A stretch of DNA of 37,533 bases from Caulobacteraceae bacterium (GTDB taxonomy: Bacteria; Pseudomonadota; Alphaproteobacteria; Caulobacterales; Caulobacteraceae): contig JAIESL010000056.1 in the NCBI GenBank assembly GCA_019746095.1, positions 1 through 37,533 on the forward strand. Direction: 5' to 3'. Positions 15,411-23,731 of this stretch are shown here, piece after piece. Below the pieces are notes generated by a model, which ran no database searches, was not told the origin of the DNA, and worked only from the letters and a program-made list of their open reading frames with translations. A program made the translations under genes and the position numbers. Position 1 is the first letter of the stretch; every line of letters starts with the position of its first letter.

Positions 15411-16133
15411 GTGGGCCCAGCCGGCAAAGGCCAGCCAGGCCGGCGAGGTCCAGATCAGCGGCACCGTGAACATCACGACGGCGATCGCAGCGCTGCCCCA
15501 CAGGGTGGCGGGGTGGATCCGTTTCAGGGTGACCAGATCCCAGACGAACAGCGGCACCAGGAATACAAGGGTCTGGAGCGGGGAGAGGGCCAGGGGCAGC
15601 CAGGCCGGGTCCGGGATACGCCCAAGGGCGGGCTGCAAAAGATCGACCATGGCGATCAGCATCAGCCGCTTGTGGATGGCCGGGGTCCGGCGGAACGCCA
15701 GGGCCGCGACGATCAGGCCGCCGAAAACCGGAACATCCAGCAGGGGCACCGCCAGCCAGGTCAGGCCGGGGATGCCTGGCGGTCTCGAGAACGGCCGGTC
15801 GACGCCCTGGAGCGCCGTGAGGATCGCCAGGGGGATCATGATCGCGATCAGGACCATGCCGACCTTGCCGAGCTGGCGATGTATGGCGACCCGGTTGGTC
15901 GCCACCAGACTGGCCTGGACGCCGAACAGGATCACCCATGCCGAGAAGACCAGACCGTGGAGCATGACCACGGGGCTGATGGGCTCATACGGATGGGGAG
16001 CGGGAAGGATGCCGCGGAGATAGTAGCTGGGGGCGAAGCCGATGAAGATCACCACAAGGATGACCGCCGCCATGGTCGTGAAGAAGACCCGGTCGCGCAC
16101 CGGGCGCACAGCCGCAGATCCCGAAGATGTCAT
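15396..16133 (-). CDS. Seven-helix integral membrane protein, unknown function
   Basis: A 245-residue inner-membrane protein with about seven hydrophobic helices. Recognisable points are LHGLVFSAWVILFGVQ and the following AIHRQLG, with HKRLM later; His residues at helix ends recall haem-bearing or DUF2306-like membrane proteins, but I cannot assign a family. The frame is open upstream, yet the ATG at 16133 directly precedes a short cytoplasmic leader and the first helix. It abuts the acetyltransferase gene stop-to-stop within a perfect hairpin. Confidence 0.8.
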   Translation of the reverse strand: MTSSGSAAVRPVRDRVFFTTMAAVILVVIFIGFAPSYYLRGILPAPHPYEPISPVVMLHGLVFSAWVILFGVQASLVATNRVAIHRQLGKVGMVLIAIMIPLAILTALQGVDRPFSRPPGIPGLTWLAVPLLDVPVFGGLIVAALAFRRTPAIHKRLMLIAMVDLLQPALGRIPDPAWLPLALSPLQTLVFLVPLFVWDLVTLKRIHPATLWGSAAIAVVMFTVPLIWTSPAWLAFAGWAHGLIG

Positions 16134-16231
16134 CTGATGCAGCCCCCGCTCACCGACCGAACAAATCAGCGAAGGGGGACAATGTCCAGCGCCAGGCTTC
16201 AGTCGCCCGGGCGTCCCGACAACGGCGCGGT

Positions 16232-16429
16232 CTAGCCGAAGAGTGTGGGCCCGAAGACGGCGGCCAGGGCGATGGCTCCGCCCGCCACGGCCACTACGGC
16301 ACCGGCGATGAAGGCCGCCCAGGTCCGGGCGGCCCGTTGACGCCGCAGGCCGCTGGTCTTGACGGATCGCAACATGACGCCGGGCTTGGGTCCGAAGACT
16401 TCCGAGCCGGAAATATTGTGCTGGGACAT
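16232..16429 (-). CDS. Small single-pass membrane protein (hypothetical)
   Basis: A 65-residue product from an ATG preceded by GGGAG eight bases upstream. The N-terminal 40 residues are polar and basic (SQHNISGSEVFGPKPG, LRRQRAARTW) and the rest is one hydrophobic helix (AAFIAGAVVAVAGGAIALAAV) ending VFGPTLFG. No family recognised. The longer frame from 16495 lacks a ribosome site and is not preferred. Located 98 bases before the seven-helix protein gene on the same strand. Confidence 0.62.
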   Translation of the reverse strand: MSQHNISGSEVFGPKPGVMLRSVKTSGLRRQRAARTWAAFIAGAVVAVAGGAIALAAVFGPTLFG

Positions 16430-16569
16430 GTACGCGCTCCCTGGTCCACCGCACCATGCGGGCCGCGGCCACCGAAGCGGGTCAGACAAGGCCAAACAAT
16501 GGCGAACAGCGGTTATCTACTGATCCGTGATCGGATGACCCCCTTCAGGCTCGCCGCAGCGTCACGACT

Positions 16570-17211
16570 TCAGCCGCAATAGACCAGACGGCCGCTGTAG
16601 GCGCGGTAGTAGCCGGTCCGCGGGTCATAGGACCGGTAGGTGGCGCGGCACCAGTCCGCGCGTGATCCATAGCCGCTGTCGTAGCCGCCGTAACCACTGC
16701 CGTAACCCGTCCCGTAGCCGGCGTAGCTGGTGCCGCCGCCGGGATAGACGTGGTCAGGTCGGCCATAGGCGCCGTGGTAGGTCGTGGACCCCTGGGCATG
16801 GCCATAATCCTGGGCCGCGCCATAGCCGCGGCGACCCGCATAGCCGTAGCGCCCGTGGCCATAGCCATAGCTGCCGTAGCCGGCCAGTTCGCGGTAGTCC
16901 CGCCGCGCCTGTGGGCTGGCCTGACGCCGCTGGTCGCGCCAGCGCGCCCCGCAGTTTTCCCGGTTTGCGTCCCAGAACTGATCGCAGCGAAAGTCACCCG
17001 GCCGCTCCAGCTGGCTGCGCCAGTCGAAATTCGACGGCACGGCGTTCGAGCGGGGTGCCCGATAGCCATCCCCGTAGGACTGTCGGCCATGGCCGCCGTC
17101 ATAGGCCCGCTCACCATAGCCGCTGTCATAGGTGCCGCCCCAGGACTGGGCGGCGGCGGGAAGGGCGGACAGGCTCAGGCCGGCGGCGGCGATCAGGGCA
17201 AGGCGGAACAT
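16570..17211 (-). CDS. Secreted Gly/Tyr-rich protein with BA14K-like C-terminus
   Basis: A 213-residue exported protein: Sec signal peptide with cleavage likely after LPAAAQ, then a long low-complexity region rich in GY/GYG repeats and Arg, and a short C-terminal segment DWCRATYRSYDPRTGYYRAY ending in LVYCG. That ending resembles the BA14K family motif (WC...RYRSYDPxTGxY...C) of alphaproteobacteria. The two terminal cysteines could form a disulfide. A GGAGAG ribosome site precedes the ATG by six bases. Function is unknown; some BA14K proteins are lectin-like, but I would not transfer that here. Confidence 0.82.
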   Translation of the reverse strand: MFRLALIAAAGLSLSALPAAAQSWGGTYDSGYGERAYDGGHGRQSYGDGYRAPRSNAVPSNFDWRSQLERPGDFRCDQFWDANRENCGARWRDQRRQASPQARRDYRELAGYGSYGYGHGRYGYAGRRGYGAAQDYGHAQGSTTYHGAYGRPDHVYPGGGTSYAGYGTGYGSGYGGYDSGYGSRADWCRATYRSYDPRTGYYRAYSGRLVYCG

Positions 17212-17276
17212 GGTTAACTCTCCGAAGCGGCCGGATACGCGGGCCCGAATACAACAGCGACTGGCAGACAAGGCGG

Positions 17277-17786
17277 TTACAGGGTGACGGACACGCGGGC
17301 CCCGCGGGTGCTGATGCGCCGCATCAGGACGATGCGGTCGCCACCGGCGCTGACGGGGGTGATGATGAACCAGTCTCCGTCCGGGAGTCCCGAGAATTCG
17401 AACCGTCCGTTCTCACAGGTGGCCGAGCGGACGAAGGAGCGATAGTCGGCGCCCGGGTTCTCCACCGTGCGCGCCCGGACGACAGCCTCGGGAACGGCCG
17501 CACGGTCGGTCGAGCCGTACAGGGTGCGGAAACGGGCCCGGGTGAAGGGGGTGTAAGGGGTCAGGGCGACGGAACCGGTGCAGGTGTAGGCCTGACCGTC
17601 GCGGCTGTAGGCGACGCGGCCGTCGACCGACCCCCGTCCGGCTCGTGCCGACCAGCTGAAGTCCTCGGCATTGAAGGCGGCGGAGGACGGCCGGCCGCCA
17701 GGGCCGGACTCACCCATGGGAACCGTTTCGCATGCCGCCAGGGCGGCACCGACGGCGGCGATGAGGATCAGGTGGCGGGCGGACAT
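17277..17786 (-). CDS. Putative lipoprotein, unknown function
   Basis: A 169-residue protein with a clear lipoprotein signal (AAVGAALAAC, Cys19). The mature part appears beta-rich, with two cysteines (YTCTG and ATCENG) and a segment NGRFEFSGLPDGDWFI that resembles carboxypeptidase-regulatory-like/SpaA-type beta-sandwich proteins. The family is not otherwise recognised. It precedes the BA14K-like gene on the same strand by 65 bases, so the two may be co-expressed envelope proteins. Confidence 0.8.
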   Translation of the reverse strand: MSARHLILIAAVGAALAACETVPMGESGPGGRPSSAAFNAEDFSWSARAGRGSVDGRVAYSRDGQAYTCTGSVALTPYTPFTRARFRTLYGSTDRAAVPEAVVRARTVENPGADYRSFVRSATCENGRFEFSGLPDGDWFIITPVSAGGDRIVLMRRISTRGARVSVTL

Positions 17787-17927
17787 TCAGGCTCTCTCCG
17801 TCGAGGATGCGGGTCGAACGAATAGATCAGACGCTCAACGCCGCCATAAGGTCAAGGTTGCGGCGCATCGGACCGTGGGCCAAAAGCGCGCATCAAGCTG
17901 GCGAAAGACCGGCTATAGGGAAGCTCC

Positions 17928-19130
17928 ATGACAGTCACGTTTGACGACATTCTGGCGGCGCGGGACCGTATCGCCGGCCAGGTGGACCGCACGCCGGTGC
18001 GCTATTCCCGGCGTCTGTCGCAGCTCACCGGGGCCGAGGTCTGGGTCAAGTTCGACAACTTGCATTTCACCGGCAGCTTCAAGGAGCGCGGGGCCCTGAA
18101 CCGCCTGCTGCAGCTGACGCCCGACGAACGCCGACGCGGTGTGGTGGCCGCCAGTGCCGGCAATCATGCCCAGGCGCTGGCCTACCACGGGGCCCGGCTG
18201 GGCGTGCCGGTGACCATCGTCATGCCCGAGGGGACCCCCTTCGTGAAGGCGGACGGGACCCGCGCGCACGGCGCGACCGTGGTGATCAAGGGGCTGGATT
18301 TCTCCGGCTCGACCGAGGAGGCGCACCGGCTGCGCGACGAGGAAGGCTTCGTCTTCGTCTCGGCCTTTGACGACGCGGGCATCGTCACGGGCCAGGGCGT
18401 CTGTGCGGTGGAGTTCCTCGAAGATGCGCCGGATCTGGACTGTCTGATCATTCCCATCGGCGGGGGTGGCCTCATCGCCGGCTGTTCGGTGGCGGCGAAG
18501 GCGATGAAGCCGGATATCCGCATCTTCGGCGTCGAGGCGGCCATGTATCCCTCGTTCAGCGCCAGACGTCGGGGCGAGACCCCGAAATGCGGTGGCCAGA
18601 CCATCGCCGAGGGCATCGCCATCAAGGCCGTGGGCGACATCCCCTTCGCCATAGCCGAACCGCTGGTCGAGGAGGTCCTGGTCTGCCAGGAGGCCGATTT
18701 CGAGACCGCCGTCTCCTATTACGCCACCCTCGAGAAGACCGTGGCCGAGGGGGCGGGGGCCGGAGGGCTGGCGGCCCTGCTGGCCTACCCCGGCAAATTC
18801 CGGGGCATGAAGGTCGGGCTGGTGCTTTGCGGCGGCAATATCGACGCACGCATGCTGGCCGTGGTGCTGAACCGCGAACTGGTGCGCGAGAAGAAGATGA
18901 TCGTCTATCGCATCCTCGGCGACGACCGGCCGGGCATGCTATCCAAGATGAGCGCCGTTATCGGCGGCCTTGGCGGAAACATCATAGACGTGGTGCACAA
19001 CCGGCTGGCGCTGGACGTGCCGGCCAAGGGCGCGGAGTTCGACATCATGGTCGAGACCCGCGGTGAGGCCCACGCCAACGAGATCAGACATGGACTGGAA
19101 GAGGCTGGCTATGAACTACGGATGGGCTAG
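17928..19130 (+). CDS. ilvA: Threonine ammonia-lyase (threonine dehydratase) with C-terminal ACT domain
   Basis: PLP enzyme deaminating threonine to 2-oxobutyrate, the first step towards isoleucine. The 400-residue protein has the PLP-lysine motif GSFKERGA (Lys52), SAGNHAQ, the phosphate-binding loop GGGG (178-181), and a C-terminal ACT domain (about 327-400, RILGDDRPGMLSKMSAVIG). This one-ACT, roughly 400-residue form is closer to the TdcB-like/short type than to the longer two-ACT E. coli IlvA. The last 20 bases overlap the following FKBP gene, indicating coupling. Confidence 0.95.
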   Translation: MTVTFDDILAARDRIAGQVDRTPVRYSRRLSQLTGAEVWVKFDNLHFTGSFKERGALNRLLQLTPDERRRGVVAASAGNHAQALAYHGARLGVPVTIVMPEGTPFVKADGTRAHGATVVIKGLDFSGSTEEAHRLRDEEGFVFVSAFDDAGIVTGQGVCAVEFLEDAPDLDCLIIPIGGGGLIAGCSVAAKAMKPDIRIFGVEAAMYPSFSARRRGETPKCGGQTIAEGIAIKAVGDIPFAIAEPLVEEVLVCQEADFETAVSYYATLEKTVAEGAGAGGLAALLAYPGKFRGMKVGLVLCGGNIDARMLAVVLNRELVREKKMIVYRILGDDRPGMLSKMSAVIGGLGGNIIDVVHNRLALDVPAKGAEFDIMVETRGEAHANEIRHGLEEAGYELRMG

Positions 19131-19653
19131 GGGCGCGACGGCGCTGGCGATGGTCGCGCTGCTGGCGGGGCCCTTGGCCGCCTGTAACCGTGCGCCGGCC
19201 GCACCGGACGAGACAGCGGCCCAGAACCTGCGCGCGGCCGAGTTCTTCCTGGCCTCGAACGCCAAGCGCGAGGGTGTGCGGACCCTGCCGTCCGGGGTCC
19301 AGTATACGGTCACCCGCTCGGGGCCGGCCGACGGGGTGCAACCGGACCGCAACGATCTGGTCCGCGTCGACTATGAAGGCACCCTGACCGACGGGACGGT
19401 TTTCGACAGCTCCTTCCAGGATGGTCAGCCGGCCGTATTCACCGTCAGCGACGTTGTGCCCGGCTGGACCGAAATCCTGCAGCAGATGCGGGTCGGTGAC
19501 GAATGGGTGGTCTATCTGCCGCCCGCACTGGGCTATGGCGAGGACGGTCGGCCGGGGATCCCGCCGAATGCGGTGATGGTGTTCCGGCTCAAGCTGCTGG
19601 AGGTGGCCTCTGTGCCGGGCGGCGAGCGGGGCGGGGCGATCGCCCAGGGCTAG
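19111..19653 (+). CDS. FKBP-type peptidyl-prolyl isomerase lipoprotein
   Basis: A 180-residue periplasmic protein-folding factor. It has a lipoprotein signal with lipobox LAAC (Cys about 25), a short helical linker, and an FKBP domain with [43 protein letters not shown] and [14 protein letters not shown], the core active-site motifs. The ATG at 19111 follows GGAAGAGG at good spacing and overlaps the end of ilvA by 20 bases; an ATG at 19090 is a less likely alternative. Its stop overlaps the convergent queG stop by 4 bases. Confidence 0.93.
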   Translation: MNYGWARGATALAMVALLAGPLAACNRAPAAPDETAAQNLRAAEFFLASNAKREGVRTLPSGVQYTVTRSGPADGVQPDRNDLVRVDYEGTLTDGTVFDSSFQDGQPAVFTVSDVVPGWTEILQQMRVGDEWVVYLPPALGYGEDGRPGIPPNAVMVFRLKLLEVASVPGGERGGAIAQG

Positions 19654-20690
19654 TCGGCTGACGTCAGCCGCCTGACCGCCCACTCCGCCGCATCCCGGAC
19701 CACCGCGTCCGGATCGTCCCGGAGCCGTTCGGCGGACGGGATCAGGGCCACGTCGCCACTGTTGCCGATGGCGTACAGGACATTGCGCACGAACCGGTTG
19801 CGACCGATGCGTTTGACCGGGCTCCTGGCGAACAGGGCCCGGAAGGCGGCGTCATCGAGGGCGGCCAGCTCGGCCAGCCGGGGCGTGACCAGGGCCGTTC
19901 GCGCCTGCACCCGCGTTTCCTGCGCGGCGGCGGCGAATTTGTTCCACGGACAGACGGCCAGACAGTCGTCGCAGCCATAGATCCGGCTGCCGGCAGCCAC
20001 CCGGAACTCGTCCGGCCAGGGGCCGGCGAATTCGATCGTGAGATAGGACAAGCAACGCCGCGCATCCAGCTGGAAAGGGGCGGGGAAGGCCCGGGTCGGG
20101 CAGACGTCGAGACAGGCCGTGCAACTGCCGCAGTGTTCGCCCTCCGGCGGGTCCGGCTCCAGTGCGGCCGCGGTCAGGATGACGCCGAGGAAGAGCCAGT
20201 TGCCGTGGGTGCGGCTGAGCAGATTGGTATGTTTGCCCTGCCAGCCCAGGCCCGCCCTTTGGGCGAGGGGCTTTTCCATCAGGGGGGCGGTGTCAACGAA
20301 GACCTTGACGTCCTCGCCCGTGCGGGCGGCGATCTGGCCCGCGAGGGTCTTCAGCCGGCCCTTGATGACCTCGTGATAGTCGTCGCCCCGGGCATAGACC
20401 GAGATGTAGCCGGCTGACCGGTCCTGCATCTCCGGCAGGGGGTCCTGGTCGGGGCCGTAGTTGAGGCCCAGGACGACGGCGCTGCGGGCCCCCTCCCACA
20501 TGGCGGTCGGATGGGCGCGACGCTCGAGCGTCGTCTCCATCCAGCCCATGTCGCCGTGACGCCCGGCCGCGACGAAATGCGCCAGTCGCTCGCCCGCGTC
20601 CCAGGGATCGGCGGCCGAGGCGAAGCGGCAGACGTCAAAGCCCAGGGCAGCGGCGCTGTCACGGATCGTGTCGCGGAAGTCGGCCTGCAT
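19650..20690 (-). CDS. queG: Epoxyqueuosine reductase
   Basis: Final step of queuosine biosynthesis, reducing epoxyqueuosine in tRNA using a cobalamin and two 4Fe-4S clusters. The 346-residue protein contains both cluster motifs, [16 protein letters not shown] and [13 protein letters not shown], plus the N-terminal DUF1730 region (HGDMGWME) and a C-terminal HEAT-like segment ([17 protein letters not shown]). Family length is normal. It follows the FzlA-like gene on the same strand after 24 bases. Confidence 0.96.
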   Translation of the reverse strand: MQADFRDTIRDSAAALGFDVCRFASAADPWDAGERLAHFVAAGRHGDMGWMETTLERRAHPTAMWEGARSAVVLGLNYGPDQDPLPEMQDRSAGYISVYARGDDYHEVIKGRLKTLAGQIAARTGEDVKVFVDTAPLMEKPLAQRAGLGWQGKHTNLLSRTHGNWLFLGVILTAAALEPDPPEGEHCGSCTACLDVCPTRAFPAPFQLDARRCLSYLTIEFAGPWPDEFRVAAGSRIYGCDDCLAVCPWNKFAAAAQETRVQARTALVTPRLAELAALDDAAFRALFARSPVKRIGRNRFVRNVLYAIGNSGDVALIPSAERLRDDPDAVVRDAAEWAVRRLTSAD

Positions 20691-20714
20691 GGCGACCGTT
20701 TGACCCGGTGGAGC

Positions 20715-21401
20715 CTAGAAGTCGAGGTCGTGGTACCAGGCAGACGGCTGAACGCCGGGAAAGCGATCGGCCAGCAGGGGCCGGAAACTGGGGCGGGACT
20801 TCAGCTTCATGTACCAGGTCTTGGCCGCCGGATAGGCGGCCCAGGAGACCTCGCCGAAATAGTCCAGCACCGACAGATGGGCAGCGGCGACGATATCGGC
20901 CTGGCTGATGCGGCGGCCGGCCAGGGCGTCGCGGCGGGTCAGCAGGCCCTCGATCATGGCCAGATGGGCCTTCAGCGCCTCGCGCCCCGCGCGCAGGGCC
21001 CGGGCCTCGGGCGGGCCGAGGCGGAGCAGGGGCTTCTCCATCCGTTCATGCAGCAGGACGGCATTGACCTCGTCGGTGAAGCGGCGTTCGAACCAGGCCA
21101 GCAGGCGGCGAACCTCGGCCCGCTCGGCGGCATCGACCGGCAGGAGGAAGGCTTCGCTGGTCCGCTCCTCCAGCCAGCCCAGTATGGCCGCGGGCTCGCA
21201 CAGGGTCAGGGACTCGCCGCCGGACCCGGACACCTGCAGCACGGGGGGCATGCCGGACGGGTTCATGGTCGCGACTGGACAGCCGTCCTCCCACGGACGG
21301 ACGGGGGTCTCGGAAAACGCGATCCGCGCCTCACCCAGGGCCAGCCGCACGGCGCGCGAGCCCGGATCGAAGGCGAAATGGAAGAGGACGCAGTCCGACA
21401 T
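20715..21401 (-). CDS. fzlA: GST-fold protein, probable FzlA (FtsZ-binding division regulator)
   Basis: A 228-residue protein with an N-terminal thioredoxin-like domain and a C-terminal helical GST domain. It lacks an obvious catalytic Ser/Cys/Tyr at the GST position. The end, SAWYHDLDF, is a distinctive acidic tail, and residues Glu119, Leu136 and Asp227 fall exactly at positions I recall being mutated in published Caulobacter FzlA studies. That recall is from memory and was not checked. Caulobacter FzlA binds and curves FtsZ filaments and controls constriction. A plain GST is the alternative. A CtrA-like site lies just upstream, in keeping with cell-cycle control. The queG gene follows. Confidence 0.75.
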   Translation of the reverse strand: MSDCVLFHFAFDPGSRAVRLALGEARIAFSETPVRPWEDGCPVATMNPSGMPPVLQVSGSGGESLTLCEPAAILGWLEERTSEAFLLPVDAAERAEVRRLLAWFERRFTDEVNAVLLHERMEKPLLRLGPPEARALRAGREALKAHLAMIEGLLTRRDALAGRRISQADIVAAAHLSVLDYFGEVSWAAYPAAKTWYMKLKSRPSFRPLLADRFPGVQPSAWYHDLDF

Positions 21402-21425
21402 GAGCCCTGCTTGGACCGACGGGCG

Positions 21426-21440
21426 TTAAGCTTGCGTTAG
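21426..21440. promoter_or_regulatory. CtrA-like site upstream of the FzlA-like gene
   Basis: Plus-strand TTAA-N7-TTAG, read on the minus strand as CTAA-N7-TTAAC, differs by one base from the Caulobacter CtrA consensus TTAA-N7-TTAAC. It is about 25-40 bases before the FzlA-like ATG and overlaps the stop of the FieF-like gene. Such sites occur by chance, though rarely in this GC-rich DNA. Confidence 0.3.
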
Positions 21441-22381
21441 CTGTCCCCGAGGGGAACCGCGCCGGCCGGTTCATGCCGCTCGGCCCGGCCCCTCGGATCG
21501 GGGTGGATCAGGATGTCCGCGCGCGGGAAGGCCGCCAGCAGGCGATTCTCGGCCTCGACGACAATGGCGTGGGCCGCCTCCAGGCTCAGGGTCGGCTCGA
21601 GATCGATGTGCATCTGGATCATCATCACCGAGCCGGCCATCCGGCTGCGCAGCTGATGCACGCCCGAAATGCGCGGGTCGGACAGGACGGCGGTAGTGAT
21701 GGCAATTCGGTCGGCGTCGGGCACGGCCCGGTCGACCAGATGGTCGGCCGAGGTCTTGAGCATCGTCACGGCTCCCCAGAACAGCCAGACGGAGACGACC
21801 AGGCCGGCGGCCGCGTCGAGGCCGGGGGCGGCGAGCCAGGCCCCGGAAATCACGCCGATCAGGACCACGACGTTTGACGCCAGGTCGGCGGCATAGTGGG
21901 AGCGGTCGGCCTTGACGGCCATGGAGTCGCTCCGGCGGATCGCCCGGCCCTGCATCCAGACCAGCCAGGCGGTCAGCGCCAGCGAGATCAGGACCACCCC
22001 GACGCTCCAGCCCCCCGCCGTCACCGGACGCGGATCGAAGATGCGCTGGATCGCCTCCCAGCCGACGAACAGGGCCGAGGCGAATACCAGACCGGCCTGG
22101 ACCATGGCCGCAAGGGCCTCCCCCTTGCCGTGGCCGTAGCGGTGATCCTCGTCCGCCGGGGTCGCGGCCCAGCGCACTGCGAAGAACACGCCCAGCGAGG
22201 CCACCAGATCCAGCGCCGAATCCGCCAGGGTCGCCAGGATCGAGACCGAGCCGGAGGCCCCGAGCGCAAAGGCCTTGAGCGCAATCAGGACCACGGCGAC
22301 CCCGACCGACAGGCGGGTCACCGAGCGGGTCGCCGCATGGCCGTCGGCATGCGCGTCATGGGGGGCGGCAAAGGACGTCAT
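21437..22381 (-). CDS. FieF/YiiP-like cation diffusion facilitator
   Basis: A 314-residue inner-membrane metal/proton antiporter. Helix II has DSALD (the DD pair typical of FieF/YiiP) and helix V HYAAD, giving the DD/HD site. ADEDHRYGHGKGEALAAM is the conserved loop after helix II. The C-terminal domain has GVHQLRSRMAGSVMMIQMHIDL. The ATG at 22381 is preferred; the open frame continues upstream but would give an 80-residue unrelated leader running across the neighbouring gene's start. Family members export Zn or Fe(II). This is the second CDF in the window and is distinct from the His-rich one (HD/HD site). Confidence 0.92.
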   Translation of the reverse strand: MTSFAAPHDAHADGHAATRSVTRLSVGVAVVLIALKAFALGASGSVSILATLADSALDLVASLGVFFAVRWAATPADEDHRYGHGKGEALAAMVQAGLVFASALFVGWEAIQRIFDPRPVTAGGWSVGVVLISLALTAWLVWMQGRAIRRSDSMAVKADRSHYAADLASNVVVLIGVISGAWLAAPGLDAAAGLVVSVWLFWGAVTMLKTSADHLVDRAVPDADRIAITTAVLSDPRISGVHQLRSRMAGSVMMIQMHIDLEPTLSLEAAHAIVVEAENRLLAAFPRADILIHPDPRGRAERHEPAGAVPLGDS

Positions 22382-22520
22382 CGCCGCCTTGTCGCGGAAA
22401 CCCCGGGCCCTGCCAAGGCCGGATAGGCGCGCTTTATCGTTAGCGTGATCGTCACGAAACCGCCTCATGGTGCGTGCGGGATAGGAACCGGAGCCCCAGG
22501 CTCCCTGTGGAGATCGCGAC

Positions 22521-23705
22521 TTGGAGCCAGGGGACACAGTCACTGACGCCGTCCGCTGGATCGGACGCAGCGAGGCTTTGGCCCGTCTCGGGGTCAAGAC
22601 CCAGACTCTCTATGCCTATGTCAGTCGCGGCCGGATCGCCGCCCGGCCCGATCCTGCCGACCCCCGCCGCAGCCTCTATGCCGTTCAGGATATTGCCCGC
22701 CTCAGCGGCGAGACGGTCGATGACGAGGAACAGGCCGCGCAACGGCGTATTCCCCGGGTGGCCAGCCGTGGCGAGGCGGAGGTCTCCTCCTCCCTGACCG
22801 TGATCGCTGGCGGCCGGCTGTTCTATCGTGGTCTGGATGCCGTCCAGCTGGCCGAGACGGCGACGCTGGAAGATGTCGCCCGCCGTCTGTGGGACGCCCG
22901 CTCGGTCAATCCTTTCGCCCAGGTTCGCCCGCGCGTCGGTGCCGTCCCCGGCGGCTCGGTCCGGGCCCGGCTGTTTGCGGCCGTGGCCCGCCGTGCCGAG
23001 GAGGATGCCGACCCCCAGGCCCGGACGATCGAGTCGTTGAGACTGGAATGCGCCCGGGTGCTGGACGAGGCGGTCGACGCCGCCGCCGGCTCGGGCCCGC
23101 GCCTGTTCCTGCATCAGCGGCTGGCGCGGTCATGGAAAACCCCGGAGCGCGACACCCATCTGATCCGGCGTGCGCTCGCCCTGTCGGCTGACAATGAGAT
23201 GAATTCCGCCGTGCTCGCGACCCGCGCGGCCACCGACGGTGGTTCCTGCCCGGCCGCCGCGGCCTTCGCCGGCCTGCTGACCCTTGCCGGCTCGGACATG
23301 ATGGCCGAGCTGACGCGGGCCTCTGACTGGATCATCGCCGTGCGGCGACAGGCGACCGACGCCGCGCGCAGGGCCCATGCCGCGGGCGGGCTGGCCGGCT
23401 TCGGCAGCGCCGACTATCCGGGCGGCGATCCGCGCGCGGTCGCCCTGCTGGCGGCCGCCGACCTGCCGGTCGACCTCGCCCGCGCGGTGCAGGAGGGCGA
23501 GGCAGCGACCGGCCGTCCCGCCAATTTCGGCCTCGCCCTGTCGGTCATCGCCCGACGGCTTGAGCTGCCGCGCGATGCTGCCGGAGACCTGCTGCTGCTC
23601 GGCCGGCTGGCCGGATTGCTGGGCCATGCGCTCGATCAGGCGACGAACGGCTCGCCTATCCGGGCGCGGCTGCGCTATGTGGGACCCGAACCGGGCGCGC
23701 ATTGA
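22521..23705 (+). CDS. MerR-like HTH fused to a catalytically degenerate citrate-synthase domain
   Basis: A 394-residue fusion. Residues about 12-62 form a MerR-like helix-turn-helix (RSEALARLGVKTQTLYAYVSR, then GRIAARPD). The rest follows the citrate-synthase fold: SSLTVIAGGRLFYRG, a GGDPRA motif and terminal RLRYVGP. All three catalytic positions are substituted: first His becomes Asn225 (ADNEMN instead of ADHELN), second His becomes Ser296 (GFGSADY instead of GFGHPLY), and Asp becomes Gly337 (ANFG instead of NVDF). It therefore should not make citrate and may be a ligand-sensing regulator. The TTG start follows GGAG at 8 bases. The next gene, uppP, begins 26 bases beyond its stop. Confidence 0.85.
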   Translation: MEPGDTVTDAVRWIGRSEALARLGVKTQTLYAYVSRGRIAARPDPADPRRSLYAVQDIARLSGETVDDEEQAAQRRIPRVASRGEAEVSSSLTVIAGGRLFYRGLDAVQLAETATLEDVARRLWDARSVNPFAQVRPRVGAVPGGSVRARLFAAVARRAEEDADPQARTIESLRLECARVLDEAVDAAAGSGPRLFLHQRLARSWKTPERDTHLIRRALALSADNEMNSAVLATRAATDGGSCPAAAAFAGLLTLAGSDMMAELTRASDWIIAVRRQATDAARRAHAAGGLAGFGSADYPGGDPRAVALLAAADLPVDLARAVQEGEAATGRPANFGLALSVIARRLELPRDAAGDLLLLGRLAGLLGHALDQATNGSPIRARLRYVGPEPGAH

Positions 23706-23731
23706 CGGCCCTTGGCCCTGGGGGGAACGGC

